Positions 11,444-23,800 of a DNA stretch of 64,000 bases are shown here, piece after piece. The DNA is from Euonymus europaeus. Taxonomy: Eukaryota > Streptophyta > Magnoliopsida > Celastrales > Celastraceae. The first letter of the stretch is position 1, and every line of letters begins with the position of its first letter. The position numbers were made by a program, and so were the translations under genes. The notes under the pieces were generated by a model. It worked only from the letters and a program-made list of their open reading frames with translations. It had not been told where the DNA came from and did not search any database. Where the stretch lies: assembly GCA_963580455.1 (NCBI GenBank), contig OY756958.1, positions 3,050,501-3,114,500 of the forward strand. The letters run 5' to 3'.

Positions 11444-12289
11444 CGGGTTGTTTGGATTTTAGAATGGTTTGAGTAGGAATGAGAATGAGAATGAGAATGA
11501 GAATGGGAATGAGAATGAGATTTCGATTCTCACGTTTGCTATGTATAAAAATTGGGAATGAGAATGAGAATGAAATTATGTTTTGTCCATTATGTCATTC
11601 CTTTATAATTATGTATAATCAATATATTTTATTTGTGCATTTATAATTATATATAATTAATAAATTAAAATAAAATGGAGTCAAAATTATATAATTAACA
11701 AATTAAAATAAATTAAAATATATTAATTTATCAAAATGTATAATTAATATTTACAAATTAACAAAATTAAAGTTAATACATTATATAATTAACAAATTAA
11801 AATAAAATAAAATGTATTAATTAATATTAATTTATCAAAATATATAATTAAAGTTAACAAATTAACAAAATTAAAGTTAATAAATTATATAATTAACAAA
11901 TTAAATTAAAATATATTAATTAATATTAGTTTATCAAAATATATAATTAATATTTACAAATTAAAGTTAACAAATTAACCAAATTAAAGTTAATAAATTA
12001 TATAATTAACAAATTAAAATAAAATATATTAATTAATATTAGTTTATCAAAATATATTAATTAGTATTTACTTGAGGACAAAATATATTAATTAATATTA
12101 GTCATTTTGTCATCTATTCCACATGGAATGGTTCATTCCTACATAAAAATGTGGAAATGAAAATTCATGAGAGAGAGTGGAGGGAATGGAATGGACCCTC
12201 AAATTTTTTTTGCATCAAATGATGGAATGAGAATCCCCATTCCATAAGCCACCTTCATTCCATCTTCATTCAACCAACCAAACATCACC
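11444..12289. mobile_element. MITE-like element with AT-rich internal repeats
   Basis: The left end reads GGGTTGTTTGGATTTTAGAA and the right end, reverse-complemented, GGTGATGTTTGGTTGG, an imperfect inverted pair. Both ends carry GAATGAGAATGAGAATG-type microsatellite in opposite orientation. Inside, 11620-12100 is an AT-rich tandem repeat (TATAATTAACAAATTAAAAT) of several diverged units. The NLR2 flank lacks it. No protein was seen; the superfamily is uncertain. Confidence 0.55.
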
Positions 12290-12299
12290 TTAGGTTCTT

Positions 12300-12775
12300 G
12301 ATTCACCTAAAGTAACTATTATTATAGTTAGCCATTGTAAACAAGCTTAGAAAGATAGACGAGGAAGAAGAAATTCAGAGAAAGAACAGAGTGCAAGAAA
12401 TGAGAGAATGTTCATTACTTGCTTACCAAATAAAACGGCTACAGTCGTATATAAGAAGCATCATACTAAGCAACGATCATTATGATATGATCGGTATTTC
12501 AAAAGAAGTAAATACGAATACAGAAACAATCCAATATGAAGACCTAGAATTGCATGGGCCCAATAATACAAGACTAATAAAGCCCAACTAAACAAATTAA
12601 ATAATGGAGAAAGAAGCCCAAGATAGCATCCCAAAAGCAAAGTCAAACACCAATTTCCTCATGTTCCTCAAATATACGAAACGAACAACCAAGAGCAATT
12701 GAGCAACCCTAACTTTCTCTATCAACCCCCACTCGCGCAAGCTAAGATTATCTGGGATGATGTTCTGTCACGCCT
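12300..12775 (-). mobile_element. Probable LTR remnant (minus strand)
   Basis: On the minus strand there is a TATA-like CTTATATACGAC near 12448-12460, preceded by TTGGGC-rich sequence and followed by a CT-rich leader, as in plant LTR U3/R regions. No partner LTR, primer-binding site or coding region was found. The call rests on general resemblance only. Confidence 0.35.
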
Positions 12776-13845
12776 CGATCCGCAAGCACGTGACTTGTAG
12801 CTAAACTACACTCCCGACTCTTTCTTTTTTAAACCTCAACAAAATATTTTAATAATATAATTATCAATTTACTTAAAATATAGGTGTTATATATATAAGT
12901 ACATAATAGTATCATATAACCGGATGAGACTCCAACTCAGCAATCCCAATCCCCTGGGTCCACTCAACCCTTACTCAGCATACCGGTATGTACGCCAACT
13001 CCTTTGTCTTGCCTGCACTCGCAGTCCGACTGGTCATGACCATCTCATCTGAGAATTGAAAAAGAAAGAAAGTAAGGGGTGAGCCGAAGCTCAGTAGGGA
13101 ATACCGCATTCACATACACATAATCACAGTTAATTTTCAATAGCAATATCAATCAATTTAACAACGCTTCAATTTCTCGACTTCCTACAAATGACTGTCA
13201 CCTCCGTGGTCCACATCAAATATCCGTAATCAACTCCTTTCCCATTCCAACCTTCTCGCCGGAAGCCATTTTCTTCGCTTTCTGACCTCCTCGCCGGAAG
13301 CAATCTACGAGTAATGAAGGTAGTGAAATTGTGTAAAAAATAAATCTTCCTATGCAAAATAAGGAATTGCAAGTAAAAAACCATGCTGGTGTCATATTGT
13401 TTCTGGAGCTTCGCAAAAAATCATGTGTTATTTTTGAAGCTTGGCAAAAAGTGGTAGCAAACCCAGCAAACGCGCAAAACCCACGCTTTGAAGTCTTGCA
13501 TTTTGAACACGTGAGACATCTTAACAATAAATAATAGAGAAATAAGTTAAACGGTTAATTGGGAGATTGAAATTTGTTAAAGGTTTTACTAAATCAATAG
13601 ACCAAAAGAATGTTGAAGAGTGGAGAAATGAATTAAAAGAAAGAAACAAAGAAACAAAGAAAAAAAACAAAGGAAAGAAAAAGAAAATTTCAGAAGAGTC
13701 GAGAGAGGGGGAGAAACAAACAAAAAAAAGGTAAAGAAAAAGGAAACAGAAACAGGAAAAAAAAAACATGAATTCCTCGCGTCGGATTTCGGCAACTCCG
13801 ATCTCCTTTTTTCGGTCACCGTTGGTCACAAAATTGGTATCAAGG
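12776..13845 (+). mobile_element. Probable LTR (about 1.05 kb) with primer-binding site; rest of element missing
   Basis: The segment starts TGTCACGCC, a common start of plant Ty3-gypsy LTRs, contains the GTGAGC...AGCTCAGTAGGG motif often seen in them (13078-13102), and ends GTTGGTCACA at 13830. TGGTATCAAGG follows at 13835, resembling a tRNA-Met primer-binding site. A purine-rich tract covers 13620-13770. Nothing resembling gag follows, so the element is truncated. Superfamily is inferred from termini only. Confidence 0.45.
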
Positions 13846-14099
13846 TTTACTCTTCTTCTTTTAATATGTCAATGAGATTCACAAGGTGCCACTCTCTAGA
13901 ATGAATTACTTGGATACATTTAAAAAAAAAAAAAACATGCATATCAAATGCTTTTCTCAGTTGAGAATATTTAAGGTATCGGTAATAACCTCTACTTCCT
14001 TTACTTTTGTTCTCATTGAAGTCGAGTATGATGAAAGCTTCTTCCAACCATATTAGAACTGAAATTGTACAGTGGATGACAGTTTACTACACTTTCCAT

Positions 14100-14900
14100 C
14101 CTTGTATGCTGTAATAGGCCTTCTTCAATAGTTCTATATCCTTTTTATTGGCTCTGCTTTCTCTCTCTTTGATTTCAGTTACTATTCATAGCTGCCTCAG
14201 AGAACTGTCTCCGAATGACCATGCATCAACATGGATGCCAAATCTTGAAGAATTTCATAGAGGAAACAAAAGGCACATATGAAGATCAACTATGTCTATA
14301 ATTTAGTAAATTTGGAATTAAATTTCAGCAAAATGAATGCACACCAAATCCTGATAAAAAGCCTCACCAGGTTTTCAACCAGCCATTCAATGTGTATATA
14401 TATATATAGTCTGGATCATATTATAGGATCATTGTGACCAAACAAAATTAGTATTCGAACTGAATCCAAGCAGAGGACATGAATGACTCTTCAAAATTTA
14501 GGAGTTCGCAAATTCAGAATTGAAAGAGGTTACAATACAACACTCCACCTATCACAGAATGAAAGTCCATGGATTCGATTCTACTTGATAGCATGAGCGT
14601 ACTTGCAATTATGGATGGAAAAAAGAAAAAGAAAGACATATTTCCAGCACGCATCTTCACTGGACCCACCTTCATCCTTTAAGAGAGGCAATGTTGGAAC
14701 CTGAAATTTTTTGAATCCAGAAATAAAACACAAATTAATGATCTCCATAACTAGTTAGTCATTGGAACTCTGTAAAAGTACATGTGCTGCTCACCTGACG
14801 ATGCATTTTGCAAATCTCTTACATATGAGTACTCCTGTGAACATCAATTCAAAGCAATATCTCCTTCAGAATTGCATAAGGCGTGTGTTAAAGCAATCTA
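14100..14900. repeat. Copy of the block that lies downstream of NLR2 and NLR3
   Basis: Homologous to 31130-31980 and, in part, 44240-45540. It includes a short exon-like segment (minus strand, about 14795-14840) ending at a CGTCAG|GTGAGC donor. Unlike the other two copies it is not next to an IQ exon or an NLR 3' end. 14900-15560 is AT-rich with no gene seen. Confidence 0.65.
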
Positions 14901-15559
14901 TGAGTGATTGTGGCTGGTGATAACTCTGATTTATAGAGTTATTCATGCTACTTTTGTTTTACATGAGTTAGTTCGAGAGTGTTTTTAGTCTTTTTAAACA
15001 CAAATTGAGGTTTAATAGGTCATATTTTATTTTATTGAATATCTTAATTATTTCATGCTTTGAGTATTTATGACTTGTGTGTATGATCATTCGGTTCAAT
15101 AAGTCATCATGAATATTTTGAAAGAAATAATGTCTTCTTCTTTTACAAATATGAGTTTTTGAGTTTTGCACGACCATTTTGCATTTAATGTGTGGTTCGA
15201 GGTTTCAAATCTTAAACATTGTTAAATATACCACTTATGAGTTGTTTGAATGATTTTCATAAGTTTCAGATGAACCAGGACTCATTCGGGGATGAAAAGT
15301 GGAAGATGACAGTATGGCAAACTATCAAAGCATGTTGATATGCGATGTTGACGTGATTTAAGTAATTTTTGCGGTGTTGAAAACTACACATCTCAACCTT
15401 CGCGTGGATATCAATTTTATTAATTTTGGATTATGAATAAAGAAGTTGTGAGTGTACGAAGTCAGATGCATACAAACTCAACAATTTTGAGTATCCTTTA
15501 TTGTTTTCTTTCTAACATTCTCTCTATTGTCAGAAAAATGTGATTTATGATGCGTTGAA

Positions 15560-15907
15560 AATATAAGAGGAAGGGCTACAACTATTATGTTTTAAGGTTT
15601 TTCAAATTCTGTTGTTAAGATGCTGTAAAATGGTCATCTTTGCAAATCCTAAAAACTGGACGGATTATGCAACAACAAAAGGGGTATTTTCGATGTATAA
15701 TATGGTCAGTCCATTTATTCTCTCTTGTGACAGAATTGAGAGTATATATGAGACTAAAAGAAACCAAATAAATAGCACAAAAACTTAAACTGCAAATGAT
15801 AAATATGTTAATCAGATTTACGTTGAAGTTGTTTGCCACTATTTTAAAGCCATGACATGCCCATAACAATAAAAAGATGCTCAGGCCTAGTTAATTAATT
15901 GGCATTA
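15560..15907. repeat. Duplicated NLR flank segment
   Basis: Matches 41898-42230 closely, from ATAAGAGGAAGGGC to TTAATTGGCATTA. No gene; the small frames are not conserved between the copies. Confidence 0.65.
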
Positions 15908-16802
15908 GACCACCCACACCAGTTACTGGATGTGGGTGGCATGCGTTAGTTTAGAGATGTATTTTTTGTCTTGTAGCTCACTTTTTACCCACATCAGATA
16001 CTGCACAGTCATCTTGAAAACCTCGTTTTGTTACAGTAACGCGCCAGGCCTTGCGCGGCACTGTTCATGCACGCTTACTTATTTTCGATTAAAAAAATCA
16101 GCTTATCTTGTTTGATCATCTTTCAATCTATGCATAGATATTAGACTCCGAACTCTCCACTGCCAAGCTCGCCCTGAAGTCCTGCTCAATCATCTTCCAG
16201 GTATTGCTCTATATTTCTGGGTTCTATTTTAGGGTTCCTGTCAAACAGCAGTTATGCTTTAAAATAATTAGCTTGGACAGAATTGGCTAAGTTTCTTTTG
16301 CTCGACTTCTTTGCTTTGCACTTTTGCAGTCTCAACAATGCTTGCTTCATATGCTCTATCATAAGTTTGGCCATAGAAATGCTCTCCATCTCTGTCTTTT
16401 GCAGTCTCAACAATGGATAATAATTTATTTATTTTTTATTGAGAAGATGGATAATCAGTATTATGGAAGGGTGTTCATTATGTGTGTTCTCATTAACTTG
16501 GAGTACATATTTCAACAACCACAAAATAACCACATATTTCAACAACAACAAAATAATCACCTTTTCAATCACAAAATCCAACAACTCCATTTGTAACCAT
16601 ACAAATTAGCTACCAAATAAATTATTTATTAATGTCAACTACCAAACAAACAAAATGTATAAATGAATATTTAAATGATTTAGAGTATTGATTTGGAGTA
16701 ATTGATGTGTGCTGTTACTGTTGCAAAAACTGTAAATTAGTAAAAATGTATATTTTTGCTGGAGTTTAAAGAATCTGTTAAGAGATGCTGCTGTGGATGG
16801 TC
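15908..16802. mobile_element. Non-autonomous DNA transposon, 895 bp, TTA target duplication
   Basis: The left end reads GACCACCCACACCAG; the right end, reverse-complemented, GACCATCCACAGCAG (13 of 15 matching). TTA flanks both sides (15905-15907, 16803-16805), as for PIF/Harbinger elements. The paralogous flank near 42231 lacks it, though the DNA right at that site also differs. Internal sequence has short exon-like pieces but no recognised transposase. Confidence 0.6.
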
Positions 16803-18093
16803 TTAACCCCTTTTGCCTTTTTATTAGAGTACCTTGCCAGTTCGGCAGTTTCCCACTGAACTTCCCAATTACCATTTACCAACCACTCCATAATTGATTC
16901 CCAAAACCATTACACAAACCCAATATCAAGTCATGAAAATAGAAAGCAAACTCAAAATTAAACATTCCAAGAAGCATAAAATAAATTACTCAAAACACCA
17001 AACCATCGAAAGCCACGATCTTGAATCAGAAAAAGCCACAAAAATAAAGGGCACCTTGCACTCAATTAGGCAAGAACAAGAACTCACTTTAAACTTGGAT
17101 TCAGGCTAAGCAATGGACGATTTCGATGGGAATGATTGGTTCAAGAGTCTGGAGCAGGGTTGCTGGTGCAGCTCGCGACCTAGTTTTTTCTTTGCATTGT
17201 TGTGTTTGTGTCTCTCTCGTCTCTTATCTCTCATCTCTGTTACAGAGATCTATTTTATTTTATTTTTAAAAAATAAATTCTTGTGCTCTCAAGATTGGGC
17301 TGTCGCCCAGGCTGGCCCGCCCTCTGCTGGAAAGTGACTACTGTTGATTAGGAGTAGTTTTGAAATAGTCTGCGAATGTGTGTTAAATAAATTAATAAAA
17401 ATCTATTGATAACACGAAGAGTTGTCCAAAGTTTATTAAATTGAGATTCAATTGAGATAGTCACGATGAAATCATTTGCTCATCATGTGCTCTACTGTTT
17501 TCTAATATTGATTCTTGTTTCACTTGCTTGTTTCGATTAATTAATTTTCATTAATTCGTTCTTCAATTATTCAAAATCAATTTTGTATTCATGTACTGTT
17601 TGTGAGTGAATTAGTAGCCTATAGTTGATTCTATTAAGTAATCCTTGAGGGTTCGATATTCGGTCTTTGATCACTATATTACTTGTTTGCGATTTCGTGT
17701 ACTTGCGAATAATTTTCAAAACAGTTGGTAGTGTGTGTAGTTTGATTAACGAGGTTGTGCAATTTCATATTTTCTGTAATCCATCTACTCTACTTACTAT
17801 TTCCCCTATATGTAGCCCAATGTACTTCAAATTATTTTCTCATCCCTTTCCTGCTTGCTGTATTAATTTTCTACCAACAAAATCATAAAGGCTTTCCTCT
17901 ATGGGGTTTTCCCCTGAGTTTAGGTTAGCGGCAGCATATTTCATACAAAAAAGGGTGAGGCTTGTGGCCCTGCGTTTGGTAATTTTTTGTAATGTACACT
18001 GTATTTTTCTCATGATAGTTACAATTTTTTATAATGTGCTTTGTTTCTTTTTGTAACTGCTAAAAGCCTAAAATCATTTTGATGGACTACTTA
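16803..18093. repeat. Duplicated intergenic flank (NLR2 side)
   Basis: Paralogous to 42303-44065; 17340-17760 also has a third copy at 56820-57240. Comparison shows two internal losses here relative to the 42-44 kb copy, one at about 17767 and one at about 17852. The latter lies between CTGTATTAAT-like direct repeats. The GGGTTCGATATTCGG and GTGTACTTGCGA stretch looks like a retroelement leader, but no coding region remains. Confidence 0.6.
17113..17337 (+). CDS. Small unrecognised ORF, duplicated at 42617
   Basis: The first 26 codons (MDDFDGNDWFKSLEQG...) have a diverged copy at 42617 with mostly conservative changes (D/E, D/E, L/M, S/G). After that the copies drift apart into T-rich sequence. 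It may be the first exon of a lost gene or part of a repeat. No family was recognised and translation is not certain. Confidence 0.3.
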   Translation: MDDFDGNDWFKSLEQGCWCSSRPSFFFALLCLCLSRLLSLISVTEIYFILFLKNKFLCSQDWAVAQAGPPSAGK

Positions 18094-20669
18094 GGGTCCG
18101 TTTGTTATGCAATTGTATTTCACAGCTTAAAGCTGTGAGAAATGCTGTGCTTTTAGCTGTCAAAAATGCTGTATAAAAAGCTGTGGGACCCACAGCTTTA
18201 AGCTGTGTAAAATACTCTGAGGTGTTTGGTTCACTTTTTTTACATTAGCTTTTTGTTATGATATTTTATGTGAAATGACAAAAAAGGGCATTGTAATAAA
18301 AGAGAAATAATATTGAATAAAAAGTTTTAATTAAACACATAATTAGAGTTCTTACATGACATTTTAGAAATATTTGTAACACACAATAATTTTATAAAGA
18401 CTAATGTGTATTAAACAGTAAATCAGCTATTTCCTCTCTCAGATCAAACATGCTTCTATCATCATATGGGATAGTTTGATCAGCTTCTGTATGGTATTCT
18501 TCTTCTTCACCATCCACATCGACATCAGTTAAAGTAGAAGCAATATCAAAGTCCATGTCATGCACAGCATGCAAACGAATGAAGTTGTGGAGAGTCACAC
18601 TTGCAATAACGATCTCCACCTGAGTTCTAATACCATAAGGTGGCATAGACGTAAGAATTTTCCACTTTTTCTTTGTGACTCCGAAAGTGCGCTCAATCAC
18701 ACCTCTTAAAGAAGAATGTGCACGGTTGAAAATCTCTCGCTTTCCAGTAGGAGGTATAGGTCCACGAAATTGTGGAGCATGATATCTGTCACCCTTATAT
18801 GGTGCAAGAAATCCAGTTCTATTCGGATAACCCGCATCAACCAGATAATATTTTCCTGCGTATATAGTCTAATCTACTCATTTTCAATAGCTACCATACA
18901 ACACATCCAAATAAATAGTCTAATCTATTAAGAGCCTAACCCAAAGCCAGAAACATAAAACAAAATAAATAACAAAAATGATTCTCTATTAAACATGAAA
19001 GAAGTTCATGTAAATAAAATATTTAACAACAGAGCAGAAATGTAATCAGGAGAGAAATAGATAAAGTACTACTATCATTTTAGAAACTTGCCAAGTTCAG
19101 ATCCATTACAAAGTAAGAGAGAATTCATAATATAATACAAACAAAGACTCAATAGTAAGCACTGGAAAGCAACAACGATTAAAAAAAAAAAGATACACTC
19201 AGTATTTTATTTTGGCATTCAAATATTCCCTTTCAAATTTATTTCTTTTCTTTCTCTGAAAGTTTGTGCCAACTCTAGTAGTAATAACAATCAAAAATTA
19301 AAGCTACTTTAAACTAAACCTTAAAGTTCCCTCTATAAAATTATGCTTCACACATGATCATGTTATTGCCCAACTTGAATCAATATGCCTCTTGTTAGCC
19401 CAACAATGGTCATCTTGCCTTCTTCACAAATTCTTCTTTCAACTAGTGCCCGGTGGGGCTTGAGTGTGTGTTTTTGTGATCTTTTTTCAATTCACCTCAT
19501 CATGTATACCCAAAAAGATGAGGGTTTGCAACAAAAAGGAACAAAGAAAAAAAAATCTCAACAAAAAAAATCACATGGGAAGGTTGATTACAGTGCAAAT
19601 TATCAAGTAGGGTCTTTGTTTGAAGGTTCATTACCCATTAGACCTGCAAAGAGCAAACTCATTCCCCTCCCAACCCAAAACAAAGAAGAAGAATTTAAAA
19701 CCTCAACCTACTTCTACCAGTCTAGTTAGGCAACAATAGATTGGCTACCTCAACAAGAGTATATCCAACAATGGCAGACCAACTATAGTGGGAGTTTGAT
19801 TCTACAAATATTATTGCAGTTTCCCCATCCAAAGATCGACCTTTATTAATCAATTGCAGTTTCCCCATCCCCATCTCAAAGTGTTCAAACATACCCCGCC
19901 ACTCTCGCATTTATTAATCAATTGCTTATCCAATTCGTTACAGCAACGCAAGTAAAGTAGCATGGAACAATAAACTCAAAGTCCAAAACACTAACTATAC
20001 ACCAAAGTTCATCAAATCTTTCTGTCCTTGCCTAACAAAAAATCCACAAGACTGAACCCAGAACCTTGACTTCATATAATAAAAGTAAACCCAGAATTTT
20101 ATCACAAAACCAAAAAGGGCATAATCCAGAAGATCCATAGTGGAGCCAACAACCCAAATGGCAAATCGACCTCTAAGAACTATAAAATAATCAAAAGCAC
20201 CCCCACAAACACAAAATGAGAATCAAATCAAGCTTCAAACAATCAAAAGCAGAAAACCCACCCAACAACTTGGTGGCGGCCCAAGTGGTCGCATATCTGG
20301 AGCCATCGATTCGACAAAAAGTTAAGAAACCAAATATAGAATACATGCATCAAGTGTTAACAGAGAGAGGCGAGTACCTGATTTTCAAAACGGTGGTGGA
20401 GATCGATCGACGGAGAGACGGAGGAGGTACAACGAGAGTGAATCACGGGAGAGATGGAGTGCTTCAGCGAGAGATGAATCAGGGATTTGAGGGGCAGGAT
20501 GGTCTTGAAGAAACTTGGATCTAATGAAACGCTGTACCACAACAGCGTCTCATTTTGGACCGCTTAAACGCGATCCAAAACGCAATTCTTTTCTACCCGT
20601 TTGGTATGCACAACATTTCTAGTGGGTCCCACAGCTTTAAGCTGTGGGAAACGCCAAACAAACGGAGCC
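18094..20669 (-). mobile_element. PIF/Harbinger DNA transposon (2,576 bp), decayed
   Basis: Termini are GGGTCCGTTTGTTA on the left and, reverse-complemented, GGCTCCGTTTGTTT on the right. Both are followed inward by an ACAGCTT(T)AAGCTGTG palindrome. The TTA target duplication is at 18091-18093 and 20670-20672. The paralogous flank at 44056-44090 has the same sequence with one TTA and no element, a clear empty site. A transposase remnant lies at 18401-18860; 18860-20560 shows no recognised gene. Confidence 0.88.
18401..18860 (-). pseudogene. Harbinger transposase (DDE_Tnp_4), C-terminal part
   Basis: On the minus strand the reading holds YLVDAGYPN (second catalytic D), then GPIPPTGKREIFNRAHSSLR, then VIERTFGV (catalytic E), and ends with the usual SVTLHNFIRLH helix. 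The N-terminal part with the first catalytic D and the separate Myb-like protein were not found. It cannot be autonomous, but could be a source relative of the MITE at 40409. Confidence 0.85.
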
Positions 20670-20706
20670 TTAATCATATTAGTCACAGGGGTGAATCTAT
20701 AAATAC

Positions 20707-20722
20707 ATAGAAACCTCTACTT
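20707..20722. repeat. LINE target-site duplication, left copy
   Basis: ATAGAAACCTCTACTT here and at 30339-30354 (16 of 16 identical) bracket the LINE. The left copy runs directly into the T stretch that is the LINE poly(A) tail read on the plus strand. The empty site is seen at 44098-44113, with one mismatch. Confidence 0.85.
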
Positions 20723-20878
20723 TTTTTTTTTTTTAAATATGGAGTATTATATCATAAAGGGAAAAGAAAAGCCCTTTTTCGGAGGCTCACAATGGGGGGA
20801 CATAACACCAAACCCATCAAAGAGAAAGGAAAAACTACATTTAAGGAAGTAGACCAAAAAACTTCATGAAACAACATG

Positions 20879-23800
20879 CTATTTTCTAAATCTAATTCCA
20901 GGCAGATGCATATTATCCAATTGGATGAAACCTCGAACTTTGGTTGGGAGATCCTCATACCTATGAAAAGTATTGAAAGCTTTAGATGAAGTCTCCATGG
21001 AAGCCAAAGCATCAGCACTATAATTAACTTCTCTATAGGCATGAATAAATTGAATTTGAAGATTAGAGCACAAAGTTTGAATACTTCTTTTAAGATACAT
21101 CAAACGCCATGGACATTTAATTCTATCAGATAGAACATTAATGACAATCAAAGAATCAGATTCGATAATCAAGTTTGAATATCCTAAACTCAAAGCCAAG
21201 GTAATCCCGTCAAAAATAGCTTTCATTTCAGCATAAGTGATAGAATTAGGACCATAAAATATAGAGAAACCAGCCAAAAACTTACCAGAGTGATTTCGAA
21301 TAATACCACCTCCACCAGAATCACCAAGGTTGTGCAGAGCACTCCCATCGCAGTTTATTTTAACTAAATTTGGGGGAGGGGGATTCCAATAAAGAAAAGT
21401 GGCCATACCTGTTTGTTTATGATGCAGAGGAATGCTGAAGAGTTGACTGATAAATGGATCTTTAAGATCCAGCTTGTATTTCTTACCTTTACTCTTGAAT
21501 TGCGTTGCAATTTGTTCAATTACGTCCTCAATAATCCAATTGCTAGAAGGATGGCCATCTTCATATCTACCCATGTTTCTAGCCTTCCAAATACTCCAGC
21601 AAATGTAAACTGGAAGCAAACTAGCTAAAACACCAACCACTGAATTTTGTTTTTGATATTCCACCATTCTGTAAACCTCAAGTACAATGTGTTCCATTTA
21701 ACAGCCCAATGACATTGTAAAAGAAGTTCCAAACATAAATAGTCATAGTGCTTTCAACAAACAAATGTTGGATAGTTTCTAAACTCAAATTTGAATTCAT
21801 GCAGCAGTTACATTTAGAAACAATTTGAACTCCTTTTTTCCTAATGTTATCATCGACAGCAAGAACATTTCTTAAAACTTTCCACATGAAAATAGACACT
21901 TTAACAGGAATTAAGTCATGCCAAATAAATTCATATGTAGGAATGAACACATGGGATTTCCTTACCTGTTCCCATGTTGATTTCACAGAGAAAATACCAG
22001 AATTATTTTTACACCATATTAAATTATCTTGACAGTGACTCACAACAACATTTTCACTTAAGATTATGTCCACAATTTGATGAGGCAGAATTTGTCTCAA
22101 TTTCTGAACATCCCAAGAGTTATTTCGCAAAAAAGAACTTAGTAAAATAGGCCAATTTGGATCAATTGGAATGAGATTTGCAATAGGGCCCTCTTGAAGC
22201 CAATTGTCCCACCACATATTTATATTACTCTCCCCAACAATAAATTTCATATTCCTTGCCATCATGTTCCTAACCCTGCACAATCTTTTCCAAGTTTTCG
22301 AACCAACATGAGGAACTTGACTAGGATGGACATTATGGCAATATTTATTATGCATGAACATAGCCCATAGAGATTTTTGTTGTCTAAGTTTCCACCATAA
22401 CTTACAATCAAGAGCCTCCACCATCTCAGCAATATTTCTAACTCCTAATCCTCCCTCATTCAAAGGCTTGGTGATTTTCCTCCAAGCAACCCAATGGAAC
22501 CTACTACCAATTTCAGATTTGCCCCAAAAGAAGTTAGAACATATGGAATTAATTTCCTTCAAGATCTCTTTTGGGGGGTCAAGGACTGCAAACAAATAAG
22601 TGGAGAAAGAAGACAAGACATGTTTTATTAAAATCAACCTTCCACCAGTACTTAAAAAAGAAGTACTCCAATTCAAGATTTGAGCTTTGAATTTGTTCAA
22701 CAGCCTATCAAACAGAATAATTCTTTTTCTATTATTTGACAAAGGACAACCCAAGTAATCAATAGGAAGTTGTCTAGCCCTAAACCCAGATCTCTCCACC
22801 AAACTACCTAATCTATGAGAATTCATACGGTTAGGAGTTATAAGACAAGATTTTTCCTTATTAATTAATTGACCAGAGCATTGCTCCTAATTAGACAACA
22901 CACCCAATAAACCATCCATAGCTTTTTTGGATCCATTGGAAAAGATAAGAATATCATCAGCATAAGCTAGATGTGAAATAGATTGCAAATTTCTAGCAGT
23001 TTTGTAAGAAAAAGTTGGATTTGATTCATGCAATTGATTTAGAGTTCTAGTTAGAGATTCTGCCATAATAATAAACAAAGCAGGGGAAAGGGGGTCCCCT
23101 TGTCTCAAACCTCTCCTAGACTTAAAGAAACCAGTGGCTCTGCCATTTATTAAAATGGAAAACCAATTATTTGAAATCAAATTTCATACTAAATCAATCC
23201 AAGCCTCACTGAATCCTAGTTTCCTAAGCATTTGGAGAAGAAAAATCCATGACACCCGGTCATAGGCCTTTGCCATATCCAGCTTAATAAGAATATTGTT
23301 GCCCCTCACTTTTTTGTTTAAATAGGAAGTCAATTCATGAGCAAGAAGCACATTATCTGAAATATCCCTATTTTTAACAAACCCACTCTGATTGTTGGAA
23401 ATAAGTCTTGGAAGGAGCTTAGCTAACCTAATAGCCATTAATTTAGAAAAAAGTTTGTTCATGAGGGTATATAAACTAATTGGTCTTAGGTCTGAGGCTT
23501 TCTAAGGATTTTCTATTTTTGGAATGAGAGCAATCAGGGTACTTGTGCAAGATTTTGGAAGAGAGTGACCTACCCAAAAGGCTTTACATGCTTCCACAAT
23601 ATCATGCTCAATAATATCCCAACAAAATTGGAAGAAATGCCCACTAAATCCATCACTTCCAGGACAGCTATCTGCACTTATAGAGAAGGCAACATATTTA
23701 ACTTCTAAAGTGTCAGGCAAAAAATCCAGCATGTCATTTTCTTGAGGAGTTACAATCCTAGGAATGTCTTTGAGAAATTCATCCATGGGACCTCTAGGAG

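Noticed and set aside
13521..13829. Phe/Leu-rich minus-strand ORF as a membrane protein
   Set aside because: It is a translation of a purine-rich tract in an LTR; composition alone explains it.
16500..16570. CRISPR-like direct repeats (ACATATTTCAACAAC)
   Set aside because: Two imperfect copies with no spacers in a plant nuclear context; simple repeat within a transposon.
19385..19729. 114-codon ORF inside the Harbinger element as its Myb-like protein
   Set aside because: It is a lysine/serine-rich frame with no tri-helix motif, on the strand opposite the transposase; no support.
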